Positions 1-5,911 are shown, counted from the first letter of the stretch. The stretch is DNA of 6,362 nucleotides from Thermococci archaeon (GCA_003663535.1 QMUE01000084.1:1-6362), one strand, 5' to 3'. Notes: a model not told the origin generated them from the letters alone. Numbers and translations: made by a program.

Positions 1-14
1 AAGAAGTAGTAACT

Positions 15-143
15 TTAAAAAAATCTTTTTCCCGCCTTGAGGCTTTCAAAAGAATAATGATTAAGGGCCTTTAGAGGATAACCCCCTATCTCGTCGGGTG
101 CAATCTCAATATCCAAAAAATAAAAAATAGGAAACTGACCCCC
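15..143 (-). pseudogene. Possible decayed coding remnant, unidentified
   Basis: A minus-strand frame stays open for 42 codons between an in-frame TGA (144-146) and a TAA (15-17). It has no convincing start codon. Its middle and end read like real protein: LDIEIAPDEIGGYPLKALN, then a short Ser/Phe/Lys-rich tail. I do not recognise the family. It lies beyond the inverted-repeat element that cuts the nuclease-like fragment at 300-386, on the same strand, so it could be a distal piece of that gene. Joining the two across the element does not restore one open frame, however. The run of Phe, Ile and Tyr near its beginning comes from an A-rich tract that may instead be a terminator. An open frame of this length can arise by chance in AT-rich DNA, so the call is weak. 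Confidence 0.25.
113..128 (-). terminator. Oligo-T terminator candidate for the minus strand
   Basis: The plus strand reads CCAAAAAATAAAAAAT, so a minus-strand transcript coming from the regulator gene would carry two T6 runs one base apart. Runs of T without a hairpin are the usual termination signal in Thermococcales. Termination here would give the regulator mRNA a roughly 260-nt tail covering the nuclease-like fragment and the inverted-repeat element. A short T5 run on the plus strand (26-30) may likewise end a gene lying left of the window. Confidence 0.4.
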
Positions 144-168
144 TCACCTAGTTTCTTCTCATTATTTT

Positions 169-189
169 AATAGAACCCTAGTTCCCATC
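169..189 (+). repeat. Repeat copy 1 (left inverted repeat)
   Basis: It contains AACCCTAGTTCCCATC on the plus strand, preceded by AATAG. It is the inverted partner of copies 2 and 3, and its sequence matches copy 3 at 20 of 21 positions. Confidence 0.7.
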
Positions 190-251
190 GCGTGCTTATT
201 TATGGTGGGTTTGGTTGAATGTTTGTATAAGCGTCAAGCCTCCCTAACCTC

Positions 252-267
252 GGTGGGAACTAGGGCT
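252..267 (-). repeat. Repeat copy 2 (internal)
   Basis: The plus strand reads GGTGGGAACTAGGGCT. It shares GTGGGAACTAG with copy 4 and TGGGAACTAGGG with copy 3. Copies 2 and 3 start exactly 40 bp apart. It can pair with copy 1 as RNA to form a long stem with a loop of about 60 nt. Confidence 0.65.
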
Positions 268-291
268 AAGTACTTATAATTCTAACAACCT

Positions 292-312
292 GATGGGAAC
301 TAGGGTTGTATT
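292..312 (-). repeat. Repeat copy 3 (right inverted repeat)
   Basis: The plus strand reads GATGGGAACTAGGGTT followed by GTATT. On the minus strand it supplies the TAG (300-302) that ends the nuclease-like reading frame. Confidence 0.7.
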
Positions 313-386
313 GCCAATACCTCATCATTTGGAGAGGGCCTACTTCCCTTAGGATATGTTTCAAGATCAAAGTAATATTCTGGCAC
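300..386 (-). pseudogene. Truncated RNase H-like/DnaQ-like nuclease, N-terminal fragment
   Basis: This minus-strand frame begins at a GTG preceded by AGGTGAGGGGC, a good Shine-Dalgarno context. It encodes only 28 residues, opening with MPEYYFDLETYPKG and continuing with a Pro/Asn/Asp segment into EVLAIQ. A tyrosine-rich strand followed by D-L-E-T, and then a DEVLAIQ-like second strand, is the Exo I start of RNase H-fold 3'-5' exonuclease-like proteins, which normally run to well over 150 residues. The frame hits a TAG inside repeat copy 3. An upstream GTG at 393-395 overlaps the regulator's TGA, so the fragment sits like a translationally coupled second gene of that operon. What is seen is the short open frame and its motif; the family assignment rests on about 28 residues and is inferred. 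It is almost certainly non-functional as a nuclease, because the other catalytic motifs are absent. Confidence 0.5.
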
Positions 387-391
387 GCCCC

Positions 392-859
392 TCACCTATT
401 TATTATTTGGAACCAGCCTTCAGGATTCTTATGTTCATTTAAGATTATATGAGTTATCGTGTCTTTAATATCTGAGCATGTTTCTCTGCACTCTTTTAAA
501 AATGAGTCCATCTCTTCTATACTCTGAAAATATGCTTCAATAATGGCATCTTGTTCTCCTGTAACCCCATATATCTTCAAAATGTTTGGATGTGTTCCTA
601 ACACTTTAATTATCTCAGTTGACACGCCCGTTCTAGTTTTGACTTCTATTAAAACTTTAATTGGGAAACCTAATTTTTTTGCATCCACCTCTATAGTATA
701 AGCTTTTATAATTCCTCGATCTTCCAACTCCCTAATCCTACGATAGCACGCCGTAGCAGTTATTCCTACTTTTTTTGCTAGCTCCTTATAAGTGATTTTT
801 GAGTTTTTGTACAATTCCCTCAAGATTCTCATAGAGTGTGCATCTAAAAATTTTTTCAT
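392..859 (-). CDS. Lrp/AsnC-family transcriptional regulator
   Basis: This is a 155-residue DNA-binding regulator, the usual length for the family. Residues 1-55 form the winged helix-turn-helix, with ITYKELAKKVGITATACYRR as the recognition core. A hinge leads into the RAM ligand-binding and dimerisation domain (about 66-143), where GVTGEQDAIIEAY (98-110) is the typical effector-site loop. I place the start at the ATG at 857-859. It is preceded by GGGTGGAG five bases upstream, and it gives a standard Lrp N-terminus (MKKFLDAHSMRIL). A longer frame from 943 adds 28 residues that do not resemble the family and would run through the probable promoter. The gene is divergent from the creatininase-transporter genes, so it is a natural candidate to control them and itself. 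Family members respond to amino acids, and in E. coli Lrp represses tdh-kbl, the same pathway encoded downstream here. The effector cannot be read from the sequence. Confidence 0.92.
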   Translation of the reverse strand: MKKFLDAHSMRILRELYKNSKITYKELAKKVGITATACYRRIRELEDRGIIKAYTIEVDAKKLGFPIKVLIEVKTRTGVSTEIIKVLGTHPNILKIYGVTGEQDAIIEAYFQSIEEMDSFLKECRETCSDIKDTITHIILNEHKNPEGWFQIINR

Positions 860-884
860 TAACTCCACCCAAGTACTTTTTGGC

Positions 885-908
885 TGGAAATATTTTTTAA
901 TTTTTCCA
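885..908. promoter_or_regulatory. Inverted repeat over the regulator promoter, possible autoregulatory operator
   Basis: TGGAAATATT (885-894) and AATTTTTCCA (899-908) form an inverted repeat with 9 of 10 matching positions around a T4 spacer. Its centre is about 38 bp upstream of the regulator's ATG. Read on the minus strand it includes an A/T-rich TATA-like stretch, so a bound dimer would cover the basal promoter. Archaeal Lrp-type proteins commonly repress themselves this way. That this regulator binds here is inferred. Confidence 0.45.
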
Positions 909-968
909 TAAATATGTGAATATCTTTCCAAAAAAATGGGCAAAAATGTTATTAATGTGTAATTCTAA

Positions 969-1024
969 GGTGAATATGGTGAAATCAATTCTCGAGCATA
1001 CAATCCAGTTAATTAGTGAAATCA
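969..1024. promoter_or_regulatory. Direct repeats upstream of the creatininase gene
   Basis: GTGAAATCA occurs at 979-987 and again at 1016-1024, 37 bp apart, with a related GGTGAATAT at 969-977 directly before the first. The repeats lie between the divergent starts and close to the creatininase gene's ribosome binding site, a reasonable place for an operator. The plus-strand TATA box is not clear; the best candidate is the AT-rich TTATTAAT around 949-956. Confidence 0.25.
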
Positions 1025-1038
1025 GAGAGTAACGATGT

Positions 1039-1046
1039 GGAGGTGG
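1039..1046 (+). promoter_or_regulatory. Ribosome binding site of the creatininase-family gene
   Basis: GGAGGTGG is strongly complementary to the archaeal 16S rRNA tail and lies four bases before the ATG at 1051. It fixes the start codon. Confidence 0.85.
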
Positions 1047-1050
1047 CAAA

Positions 1051-1821
1051 ATGCCAGGTTCTTGGTTGTATGAAATGAGCTGGTCGGAAGTAGAGGAGTA
1101 TTTGAAAAGGGATGATAGGATAATCCTCCCCATTGGGAGCACAGAACAACATGGTAAATTTGCTCCACTAGGCACGGACACGCTAGCAGCAATCGCACTT
1201 GCAGAGGATGCAAGCGCTCAAACGGGTGTTCTCATTGCCCCACCACTGTGGTTTGGATGGAGTCCTCACCACTTAGTAAGACCTGGAACCATAACCATAA
1301 GGGCAGAAGTTTTGATAGAGGTTCTTTATGATATTATAAGATCACTGGCAAAGCATGGATTCAAGAAATTTGTGGTTATAAATGGCCACAGGATAGTTAA
1401 CATTTCTTGGATGCAGATTGCAGCGGAAAGGGCTCAAAGAGAGCTTAAAGTGAAAGTTGTTATTTTTGATCCAGCATATATGAGTAAGGGAATATGTGAT
1501 AAACTAGGTTTTGGTCCAGTAGGACATGCGGAAGAGATAGAAATTTCTCACATGGTGTACAAGTATCCCAATCTCGTTAAGTTAGAGAAGGCAAGAGATT
1601 ATGCTCCAGAGGAGAAGTCGCTTTACCATGTTGATCCGAGGGATCCAAGAGATACTTTATGCTATGTGCCTAGTACTGAAGATGACATGAAAGCCCTCAT
1701 TGAGGCTTCAGGCGATTCTATTACTGGGAGACCTACCTTGTCTTCAGCAGAAAAAGGAAAGAAATACCATGAGCACTTGGTTTCGAGACTTATAGAAGTT
1801 TTAGAGATGCTGAAAGGGTGA
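1051..1821 (+). CDS. Creatininase-family metal-dependent amidohydrolase
   Basis: The 256-residue protein has the length and motif order of the creatininase (creatinine amidohydrolase) family, cytoplasmic metalloenzymes that mostly hydrolyse amide bonds in cyclic or small substrates. Visible motifs are LPIGSTEQHG (26-35) and LGTD (40-43), giving metal ligands E32, H34 and D43; SPHHLVRPGTITI (71-83); VVINGH (108-113), with ligand H113; and GHAEEIEISHM (158-168), replacing the common GHAGExETS. The usual NGHGGN loop is NGHRIVN here, so the two glycines are changed, which suggests a substrate different from the best-known members. Relatives include creatininase, the mycofactocin peptidase MftE and archaeal formamidopyrimidine hydrolase, so no specific reaction can be assigned. 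The stop codon is four bases before the next gene, which with the symporter implies one transcript acting on an imported compound. The fold assignment is firm; the substrate is unknown. Confidence 0.88.
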   Translation: MPGSWLYEMSWSEVEEYLKRDDRIILPIGSTEQHGKFAPLGTDTLAAIALAEDASAQTGVLIAPPLWFGWSPHHLVRPGTITIRAEVLIEVLYDIIRSLAKHGFKKFVVINGHRIVNISWMQIAAERAQRELKVKVVIFDPAYMSKGICDKLGFGPVGHAEEIEISHMVYKYPNLVKLEKARDYAPEEKSLYHVDPRDPRDTLCYVPSTEDDMKALIEASGDSITGRPTLSSAEKGKKYHEHLVSRLIEVLEMLKG

Positions 1822-1825
1822 GATT

Positions 1826-2062
1826 ATGACTACGGGGGAGAAGATTTTCTTTTTTATAGTTTTGGTGGCTTTAATTCTCTCCAATCCGCCAGTGCTGACT
1901 TACGTGAACAACTATTGCAAAACACACCCACTTACACTTGGATTGCCTACATTCTGGGTTTATTTGACTTCAGTTTGGACCGTGGTGATAGTAGCTTTCG
2001 GGATTGCAGCTTGGAAACTCGAAGCTTGGAATAAGGAGCCCGATCTTGGGGGGGAGAAATGA
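1826..2062 (+). CDS. Small DUF3311-like membrane protein, symporter partner
   Basis: This 78-residue protein has two hydrophobic segments (about 7-28 and 44-64) and a charged C-terminal tail. The GLPTFWVYLTSVW stretch (39-51), before and into the second helix, matches the pattern of DUF3311 proteins, which usually sit directly before sodium:solute symporter genes, as YhdT does beside PanF. GGGTGA at the end of the upstream gene serves as ribosome binding site. Its stop overlaps the symporter start as ATGA, so translation is coupled and roughly equal amounts are expected. Its role is probably assembly or modulation of the symporter in the membrane, inferred from context. I am fairly sure of the membrane topology class and less sure of the exact family. 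Confidence 0.7.
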   Translation: MTTGEKIFFFIVLVALILSNPPVLTYVNNYCKTHPLTLGLPTFWVYLTSVWTVVIVAFGIAAWKLEAWNKEPDLGGEK

Positions 2063-3540
2063 TGGAGCAATGGGTGATAGGTGTTGCAATCTTAATTATT
2101 TGGGTAGCCGTCATGGTTGTCGTGGCTTGGCTAAGCACTCGCTATAGAAAGATGAGTGTTACAGATTTTGCAACGACTGGTGGAACTTTAGGAGTAATTA
2201 CACTATTTCTGACATATAGTGCCACTTACCATAGTTCATATGCATTTATGGGAACCACTGGTGCAACATACACACATGGGGTTCCTTGGTGGAACAATAT
2301 TCACTGGACGGTGCTCCCGGGAATTCTTTTATGGCTGATAGGTCGGAGATTGTGGACTCTTAGTAAAAAATATAATTACATCTCAGTAGGACAGTATGTC
2401 GAAGGAGTTTATAGAAGTGGAGGGAATATTGCAAAAGCTCTTGGAATAATAGTCTCACTAGTTGGTATATTGTTCGTTATACCCTACACCGCAATGCAAG
2501 CTTTGGGAGTCACATATTTGTTCCAGATAGTTAGCAAGGGACATATCTCATTTACAGTAGGTCTTGTAATTTTCCTACTTCTCATGGTATTCATCACTTG
2601 GATAGGAGGAATGAGAGGCGTTGCGTGGACAGACACTGTTCAAGGCATTTTCATGTTTCTAGCAATGGTATTCGGTGCATACTGGGTAATCAAGAACGCA
2701 TTTGGTGGATTAACTCAAGTCTATGCTTTAGGAGCTCAAAGAATTCCAGAGGCCTATAGCTTGCCCGGACTTAAGGAAGCGTATACTTATAGATTTTGGG
2801 TTTCTCAATGGGTATCAATAACGGTAGGTATGATAGCAATGCCGCATGTTTTTCTGAGGTACTTTGCTGGTAAATCCCTAAAAGTAATAAAATGGGCAGG
2901 AGTTTTCAGCGCAGCTTACTTGACATATCTTTACATATTTGTCCCAGCAATCGGAATTGGTGCCAGACTTCTTTATCCGAACTACCCAACTCCAGATAGA
3001 TTATTCCCAGAAATGTTATTCCAATATACTCCATTCGCACTTGCAGCATTTGCATGTGCTGGTGCACTTGCAGCCGCCTTATCCACCGCAGACTCACAAT
3101 TACACGCTGTTAGCACACTATTTACAGTCGATATTTACAAAACACTTGTAAAACCAGATGCCGATGAAAAGCATTTATACCACGTTGACAGGGCCTTCGT
3201 TTTAATCTTCGGAGCAATTTGTGCATGGATAGCTTTTACCAGCCCAGCCTTATTCTTAAACATACTACAAATTGCAACTGCCGGAACGGCAGCAATAGCT
3301 CCTGTATTATTTGCCCCACTTTACTGGAAGAGAGTTACTTCAAAAGCCGCCCTAACTAGTGCACTCGCAGGGGTAATAGTAGTAGCCTTGACGACTTTTG
3401 TATGGAAAAATCCATTAGGGATACTATCAGGAGTTTGGGGGTTAATTGTAGCCCTGCTAGTGCTAGTTGGAGGTTCTATCATTACAAAACCAGAAGAGTC
3501 TATAGAAGATACAGTAACATTCCTAAAAAGCGCATTTTAG
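2059..3540 (+). CDS. Sodium:solute symporter (SSS family)
   Basis: This is a 493-residue integral membrane transporter of normal SSS length with about 13 hydrophobic segments. Diagnostic motifs are the first-helix region (about 7-27) followed by VTDF near residue 34; QYVEGVYRSG (112-121); GGMRGVAWTDTVQG (183-196), the classic SSS signature; MPHVFLRYFAGKS (261-273); and ALSTADSQLHAVSTLFTVDIY (340-360), whose S342-T343 correspond to the conserved Na+ site. It should drive uptake of an organic solute with Na+. Relatives carry proline, pantothenate, monocarboxylates and others, and residues alone do not show which. The ATG at 2059 overlaps the upstream TGA and follows a G-rich GGGGGGAG site; a second ATG at 2062 is possible. 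Together with the small partner and the creatininase-like enzyme it forms an uptake and hydrolysis unit. Confidence 0.93.
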   Translation: MMEQWVIGVAILIIWVAVMVVVAWLSTRYRKMSVTDFATTGGTLGVITLFLTYSATYHSSYAFMGTTGATYTHGVPWWNNIHWTVLPGILLWLIGRRLWTLSKKYNYISVGQYVEGVYRSGGNIAKALGIIVSLVGILFVIPYTAMQALGVTYLFQIVSKGHISFTVGLVIFLLLMVFITWIGGMRGVAWTDTVQGIFMFLAMVFGAYWVIKNAFGGLTQVYALGAQRIPEAYSLPGLKEAYTYRFWVSQWVSITVGMIAMPHVFLRYFAGKSLKVIKWAGVFSAAYLTYLYIFVPAIGIGARLLYPNYPTPDRLFPEMLFQYTPFALAAFACAGALAAALSTADSQLHAVSTLFTVDIYKTLVKPDADEKHLYHVDRAFVLIFGAICAWIAFTSPALFLNILQIATAGTAAIAPVLFAPLYWKRVTSKAALTSALAGVIVVALTTFVWKNPLGILSGVWGLIVALLVLVGGSIITKPEESIEDTVTFLKSAF

Positions 3541-3542
3541 AC

Positions 3543-3559
3543 TTTTTTTCCATTTTTTT
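3543..3559 (+). terminator. Double oligo-T terminator after the symporter
   Basis: Two T7 runs (3543-3549 and 3553-3559) separated by CCA begin three bases after the symporter stop. Such tracts terminate archaeal RNA polymerase. This argues for at least partial termination before the threonine-pathway genes, although only 30 bp separate the tract from the next start and no TATA box is visible there. Confidence 0.6.
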
Positions 3560-3575
3560 GAATTAACAAAAGAAT

Positions 3576-3583
3576 AGGAGGTG
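3576..3583 (+). promoter_or_regulatory. Ribosome binding site selecting a GTG start for tdh
   Basis: AGGAGGTG lies six bases before GTG 3590 and supports that non-ATG start; the resulting protein begins with the dinucleotide-binding strand, as expected. Confidence 0.85.
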
Positions 3584-3589
3584 TAAATA

Positions 3590-4546
3590 GTGAAAATACT
3601 CGTTACTGGGGCAACGGGTCAAATAGGGTCTGAACTTGTTCCAGAGTTAAGGAAAAAGTATGGAGATGAGAATGTTATTGCTACTGGCAGAAACATCAAG
3701 AAGCTAAAAGAATTTTCAGAACCTACTGAGGTTCTTGACGTACTCAATAAGAAAAAACTTGAACAAGTAGTTAAGGAGCACAACATTGACGTTATTTACC
3801 ATTTAGCCGCAATCCTCTCTGCAAAAGGAGAACAAAACCCCCAGTTATGCTTTAAAGTTAATGTAGATGGATTATATAACGTGTTAGAAACAGCAAGAGA
3901 AAATAATGTTGAAAAAGTCATTATACCAAGCTCAATAGCAGCTTTTGGTCCAGAAACTCCCGACAATCCAAGTGAAATTACAATTCAACGCCCAAAAACC
4001 ATGTACGGCATTTCAAAGGTCTTAGCCGAGCTTTTAGGTGAGTATTATTACAATAAGTACGGACTTGATGTTAGAGGAGTTAGATTCCCGGGAATAATAA
4101 GTTGGAAAACAGAGCCCGGAGGAGGCACTACTGATTATGCCGTTGAAGCATTTTATGCAGCTATACAAAAAGGGCATTATACGTACTTTGTAAGGAAAGA
4201 TACAGTTTTGCCCATGATGTACATGCCTGACGCTTTAAAAGCTTTAATTCAAATTGCAGAAGCAGAGCCTTCACAATTGAGATACAGATTCTATAATGTT
4301 ACTGGAATGAGTTTCTCAGCTGAAGAATTAACAAAAGTTATTCAAAAATTCATACCCGACTTTACAGCAGACTATAAACCTGATGAAAGACAAAAGATAG
4401 CTGATTCTTGGCCTACTCGTATAGATGATAGCGCAGCTAGAGAAGACTGGAACTGGAAACCTGATTGGGATTTAGAGCGCATGGCTCGAGACATGATAGA
4501 AAATCTCTCAAAAAAATTGAGAGGTGATGCCTATGGCAAAGCTTGA
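3590..4546 (+). CDS. tdh: L-threonine 3-dehydrogenase, SDR (epimerase-like) type
   Basis: This 318-residue extended short-chain dehydrogenase should oxidise L-threonine with NAD+ to 2-amino-3-ketobutyrate in the cytoplasm. The Rossmann fingerprint is VTGATGQIG (5-13). The catalytic set is S114/S115 in PSSIAAFG, with Y139 and K143 in MYGISK. The segments RFPGIIS (165-171), [13 protein letters not shown] (177-189) and [13 protein letters not shown] (207-219), then YNVTGMSF (235-242), match what I recall of the Thermoplasma and Flavobacterium threonine dehydrogenases and separate it from UDP-sugar epimerases. Many Thermococcales instead use an unrelated zinc-dependent MDR threonine dehydrogenase, so this one is either an additional enzyme or a replacement. 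The end of the gene overlaps kbl by 14 bases, so the consecutive pathway enzymes are translationally coupled. The unstable product makes direct hand-over useful. The main doubt is whether another beta-hydroxy amino acid is accepted. Confidence 0.88.
   Translation: MKILVTGATGQIGSELVPELRKKYGDENVIATGRNIKKLKEFSEPTEVLDVLNKKKLEQVVKEHNIDVIYHLAAILSAKGEQNPQLCFKVNVDGLYNVLETARENNVEKVIIPSSIAAFGPETPDNPSEITIQRPKTMYGISKVLAELLGEYYYNKYGLDVRGVRFPGIISWKTEPGGGTTDYAVEAFYAAIQKGHYTYFVRKDTVLPMMYMPDALKALIQIAEAEPSQLRYRFYNVTGMSFSAEELTKVIQKFIPDFTADYKPDERQKIADSWPTRIDDSAAREDWNWKPDWDLERMARDMIENLSKKLRGDAYGKA
4521..4528 (+). promoter_or_regulatory. Ribosome binding site deciding the kbl start
   Basis: GAGGTGAT, inside the end of tdh, lies four bases before ATG 4533. 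A longer reading from GTG 4524 would start inside this site, so 4533 is preferred. Confidence 0.75.
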
Positions 4547-5717
4547 CTGGATTAGTGAAGAACTGAAGGAGCTTAAGGAGAAAGGTCTCTATGTGACCAT
4601 TAGAAAGCTTGAAAGCGCTCAAGGGCCATGGATTGTTGTTGATGGGAAGAAAGTTCTTAACATGTGTTCAAACAACTATCTTGGGCTTGCTGCACATCCA
4701 AAGATTAAGGAAGCTGCGATAAGGGCCATTCTTGACTACGGTGTTGGTGCTGGTGCCGTTAGAACAATAGCTGGAACCATGGAGCTCCACGTTGAGCTCG
4801 AGGAAAAACTCGCAAAGTTCAAGAAGCGTGAAGTGGCCATACTCTTCCAGAGCGGTTATAACGCCAACCTAGGTGCTTTAAGTGCCCTCATAAAGAAGAA
4901 TGAAGATGCAGTCTTTGTGAGTGAGGAACTTAATCATGCAAGTATTATTGACGGAATGAGATTAAGCGGCGCACCAAAGGTTATCTACAAGCACCTCGAC
5001 ATGGATGATCTCAAAAAGAGACTCGAAGAGGTTAAAGACAAGAAAAAGAAGCTTATCGTTACAGATGGAGTATTCAGCATGGATGGAGACTTAGCACCTC
5101 TCCCAGAGATTGTTGAGCTGGCAGAGCAGTATGATGCCATGGTTTATGTGGATGACGCCCACGGTGAGGGTGTTTTAGGAGACCATGGCAGAGGTATTGT
5201 AGATTATTACAACCTGCACGAGAGAGTTGACTTTGAAATGGGTACATTAAGCAAAGCCTTTGGTGTCATTGGTGGATATGTGGCTGGTCCAGAAGAGGCA
5301 ATTGAATACCTAAAGCAGAGAGGAAGGCCATTCTTGTTCTCATCAGCACTAAACCCGCCTGATGTTGCAGCCGCTATTGCATCAGTTGAGATACTCCAGC
5401 ACAGCGACGAGCTCGTTAAGAAGCTATGGGATAATACTAAGTTCCTGCAGGATGATCTTAGAAATCTCGGCTATGACTTAGGAAATACAAAGCATCCAAT
5501 TACTCCAGTAATGCTCTACGATGAGAAGAGAGCCCAAGAGTTCAGTAGAATTCTTTATGATGAGTACACCATCTTTGCTCAAGCTATAGTTTACCCAACA
5601 GTTCCAAAAGGAACTGCAAGAATTAGATTAGAGCCCTCAGCTGCTCATTCAAAAGAGGACTTACAATATGTCATAGATGCATTCGAAGACATTGGAAGAA
5701 AGACAAAGTTCATTTGA
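4533..5717 (+). CDS. kbl: 2-Amino-3-ketobutyrate CoA ligase (glycine C-acetyltransferase)
   Basis: The 394-residue PLP enzyme splits 2-amino-3-ketobutyrate with CoA into glycine and acetyl-CoA, completing threonine breakdown. It belongs to the alpha-oxoamine synthases (with BioF, HemA and serine palmitoyltransferase) and has the usual KBL length of just under 400. Seen in order: [11 protein letters not shown] (43-53); [13 protein letters not shown] (70-82); LFQSGYNAN (104-112); NHASIIDG (134-141), with the ring-stacking H135; [10 protein letters not shown] (177-186); [11 protein letters not shown] (206-216), with the PLP-nitrogen Asp and cofactor His; and [13 protein letters not shown] (237-249), whose K241 is the Schiff-base lysine. 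The short N-terminus and the pairing with a threonine dehydrogenase favour KBL over BioF. By eye its first two thirds are more GC-rich (AAG, CTC, GAG codons) than tdh before it, a possible sign of a different history. Confidence 0.92.
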   Translation: MAKLDWISEELKELKEKGLYVTIRKLESAQGPWIVVDGKKVLNMCSNNYLGLAAHPKIKEAAIRAILDYGVGAGAVRTIAGTMELHVELEEKLAKFKKREVAILFQSGYNANLGALSALIKKNEDAVFVSEELNHASIIDGMRLSGAPKVIYKHLDMDDLKKRLEEVKDKKKKLIVTDGVFSMDGDLAPLPEIVELAEQYDAMVYVDDAHGEGVLGDHGRGIVDYYNLHERVDFEMGTLSKAFGVIGGYVAGPEEAIEYLKQRGRPFLFSSALNPPDVAAAIASVEILQHSDELVKKLWDNTKFLQDDLRNLGYDLGNTKHPITPVMLYDEKRAQEFSRILYDEYTIFAQAIVYPTVPKGTARIRLEPSAAHSKEDLQYVIDAFEDIGRKTKFI

Positions 5718-5720
5718 AGC

Positions 5721-5739
5721 TTTTGTGCTATACTTTTTT
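5721..5739 (+). terminator. Oligo-T terminator after kbl
   Basis: A T4 tract (5721-5724) and a T6 run (5734-5739) within 25 bases of the kbl stop fit an archaeal oligo-T terminator ending the operon. Confidence 0.5.
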
Positions 5740-5841
5740 ATTGACGTTCGCTCATCTAGATATTTTAGCTGAGATTCCTACATATTATGAGGCTCTAATT
5801 CTCTTGGCGTTGTTTTGGAGAGAATAGCAGATTAGTGGCTT

Positions 5842-5888
5842 GGGCCTGGGGTGATGTCCATGTATGGAAACTGGGGAAGCCAGGGCCC
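5842..5888 (+). ncRNA. GC-rich hairpin, candidate structured RNA
   Basis: GGGCCTGG (5842-5849) pairs with CCAGGGCCC (5880-5888) with a single bulged G. Inside, TCCA (5857-5860) pairs with TGGA (5865-5868) around TGTA. The internal loop between the stems is G-rich and contains GGTGATG on one side. In AT-rich Thermococcales intergenic DNA, local GC-rich folded islands often mark small RNAs such as H/ACA guides, but I see neither a clear ACA-type tail nor a convincing kink-turn. GGTGAT (5850-5855) can alternatively pair with ATCACC (5890-5895), so two folds are possible. A 15-codon ORF overlaps it. It may also be a fold without function. Confidence 0.3.
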
Positions 5889-5911
5889 TATCACCATTAA
5901 CTGGTAATTCT

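Larger units (their letters stand above)
169..312. mobile_element. MITE-like element with 21-bp terminal inverted repeats
   Basis: The left end (169-189) contains AACCCTAGTTCCCATC. The right end (292-312) is its reverse complement, GATGGGAACTAGGGTT. Over 21 bp the two ends match at 20 positions. A third, slightly diverged copy (252-267) lies inside in the same orientation as the right end. The 144-bp interval encodes no plausible protein. Long terminal inverted repeats around a short non-coding core are what miniature inverted-repeat elements look like, and a truncated nuclease-like gene ends inside the right repeat, which fits an insertion. I see no clear target-site duplication and cannot assign a transposase family. 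A large folded RNA or a set of protein-binding sites is also possible, because copies 1 and 2 can pair as RNA over 15 bp including one wobble. Confidence 0.45.

Noticed and set aside
1..9. C-terminal end of a plus-strand gene (K-K-stop)
   Set aside because: Three codons at the window edge cannot be distinguished from chance.
169..312. CRISPR array
   Set aside because: Copies are in both orientations, vary in sequence, and have unequal spacing; they do not match the Thermococcales CRISPR repeats I know.
860..943. N-terminal extension of the Lrp-family regulator from an ATG at 943
   Set aside because: The extra 28 residues do not resemble the family, would cross the probable promoter, and a better ribosome binding site and start exist at 857-859.
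897..1213. Minus-strand ORFs opposite the creatininase gene and its leader, and similar short ORFs inside other genes
   Set aside because: They are shadows of strongly supported plus-strand genes, with Cys/His/Leu-rich composition and no ribosome binding sites.
4524..4532. Earlier GTG/ATG starts for kbl
   Set aside because: They lie within the Shine-Dalgarno sequence GAGGTGAT that serves ATG 4533, and add only a non-conserved M-M-P.
5741..5829. Plus-strand open stretch reading LDILAEIPTYYEALILLALF
   Set aside because: It looks hydrophobic and protein-like but is only about 29 codons, has no start signal and ends at TAG; too little to call a remnant.
5889..5908. Thermococcales glycolytic motif (TATCAC-N5-GTGATA)
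   Set aside because: TATCAC is present but the second half-site is absent.
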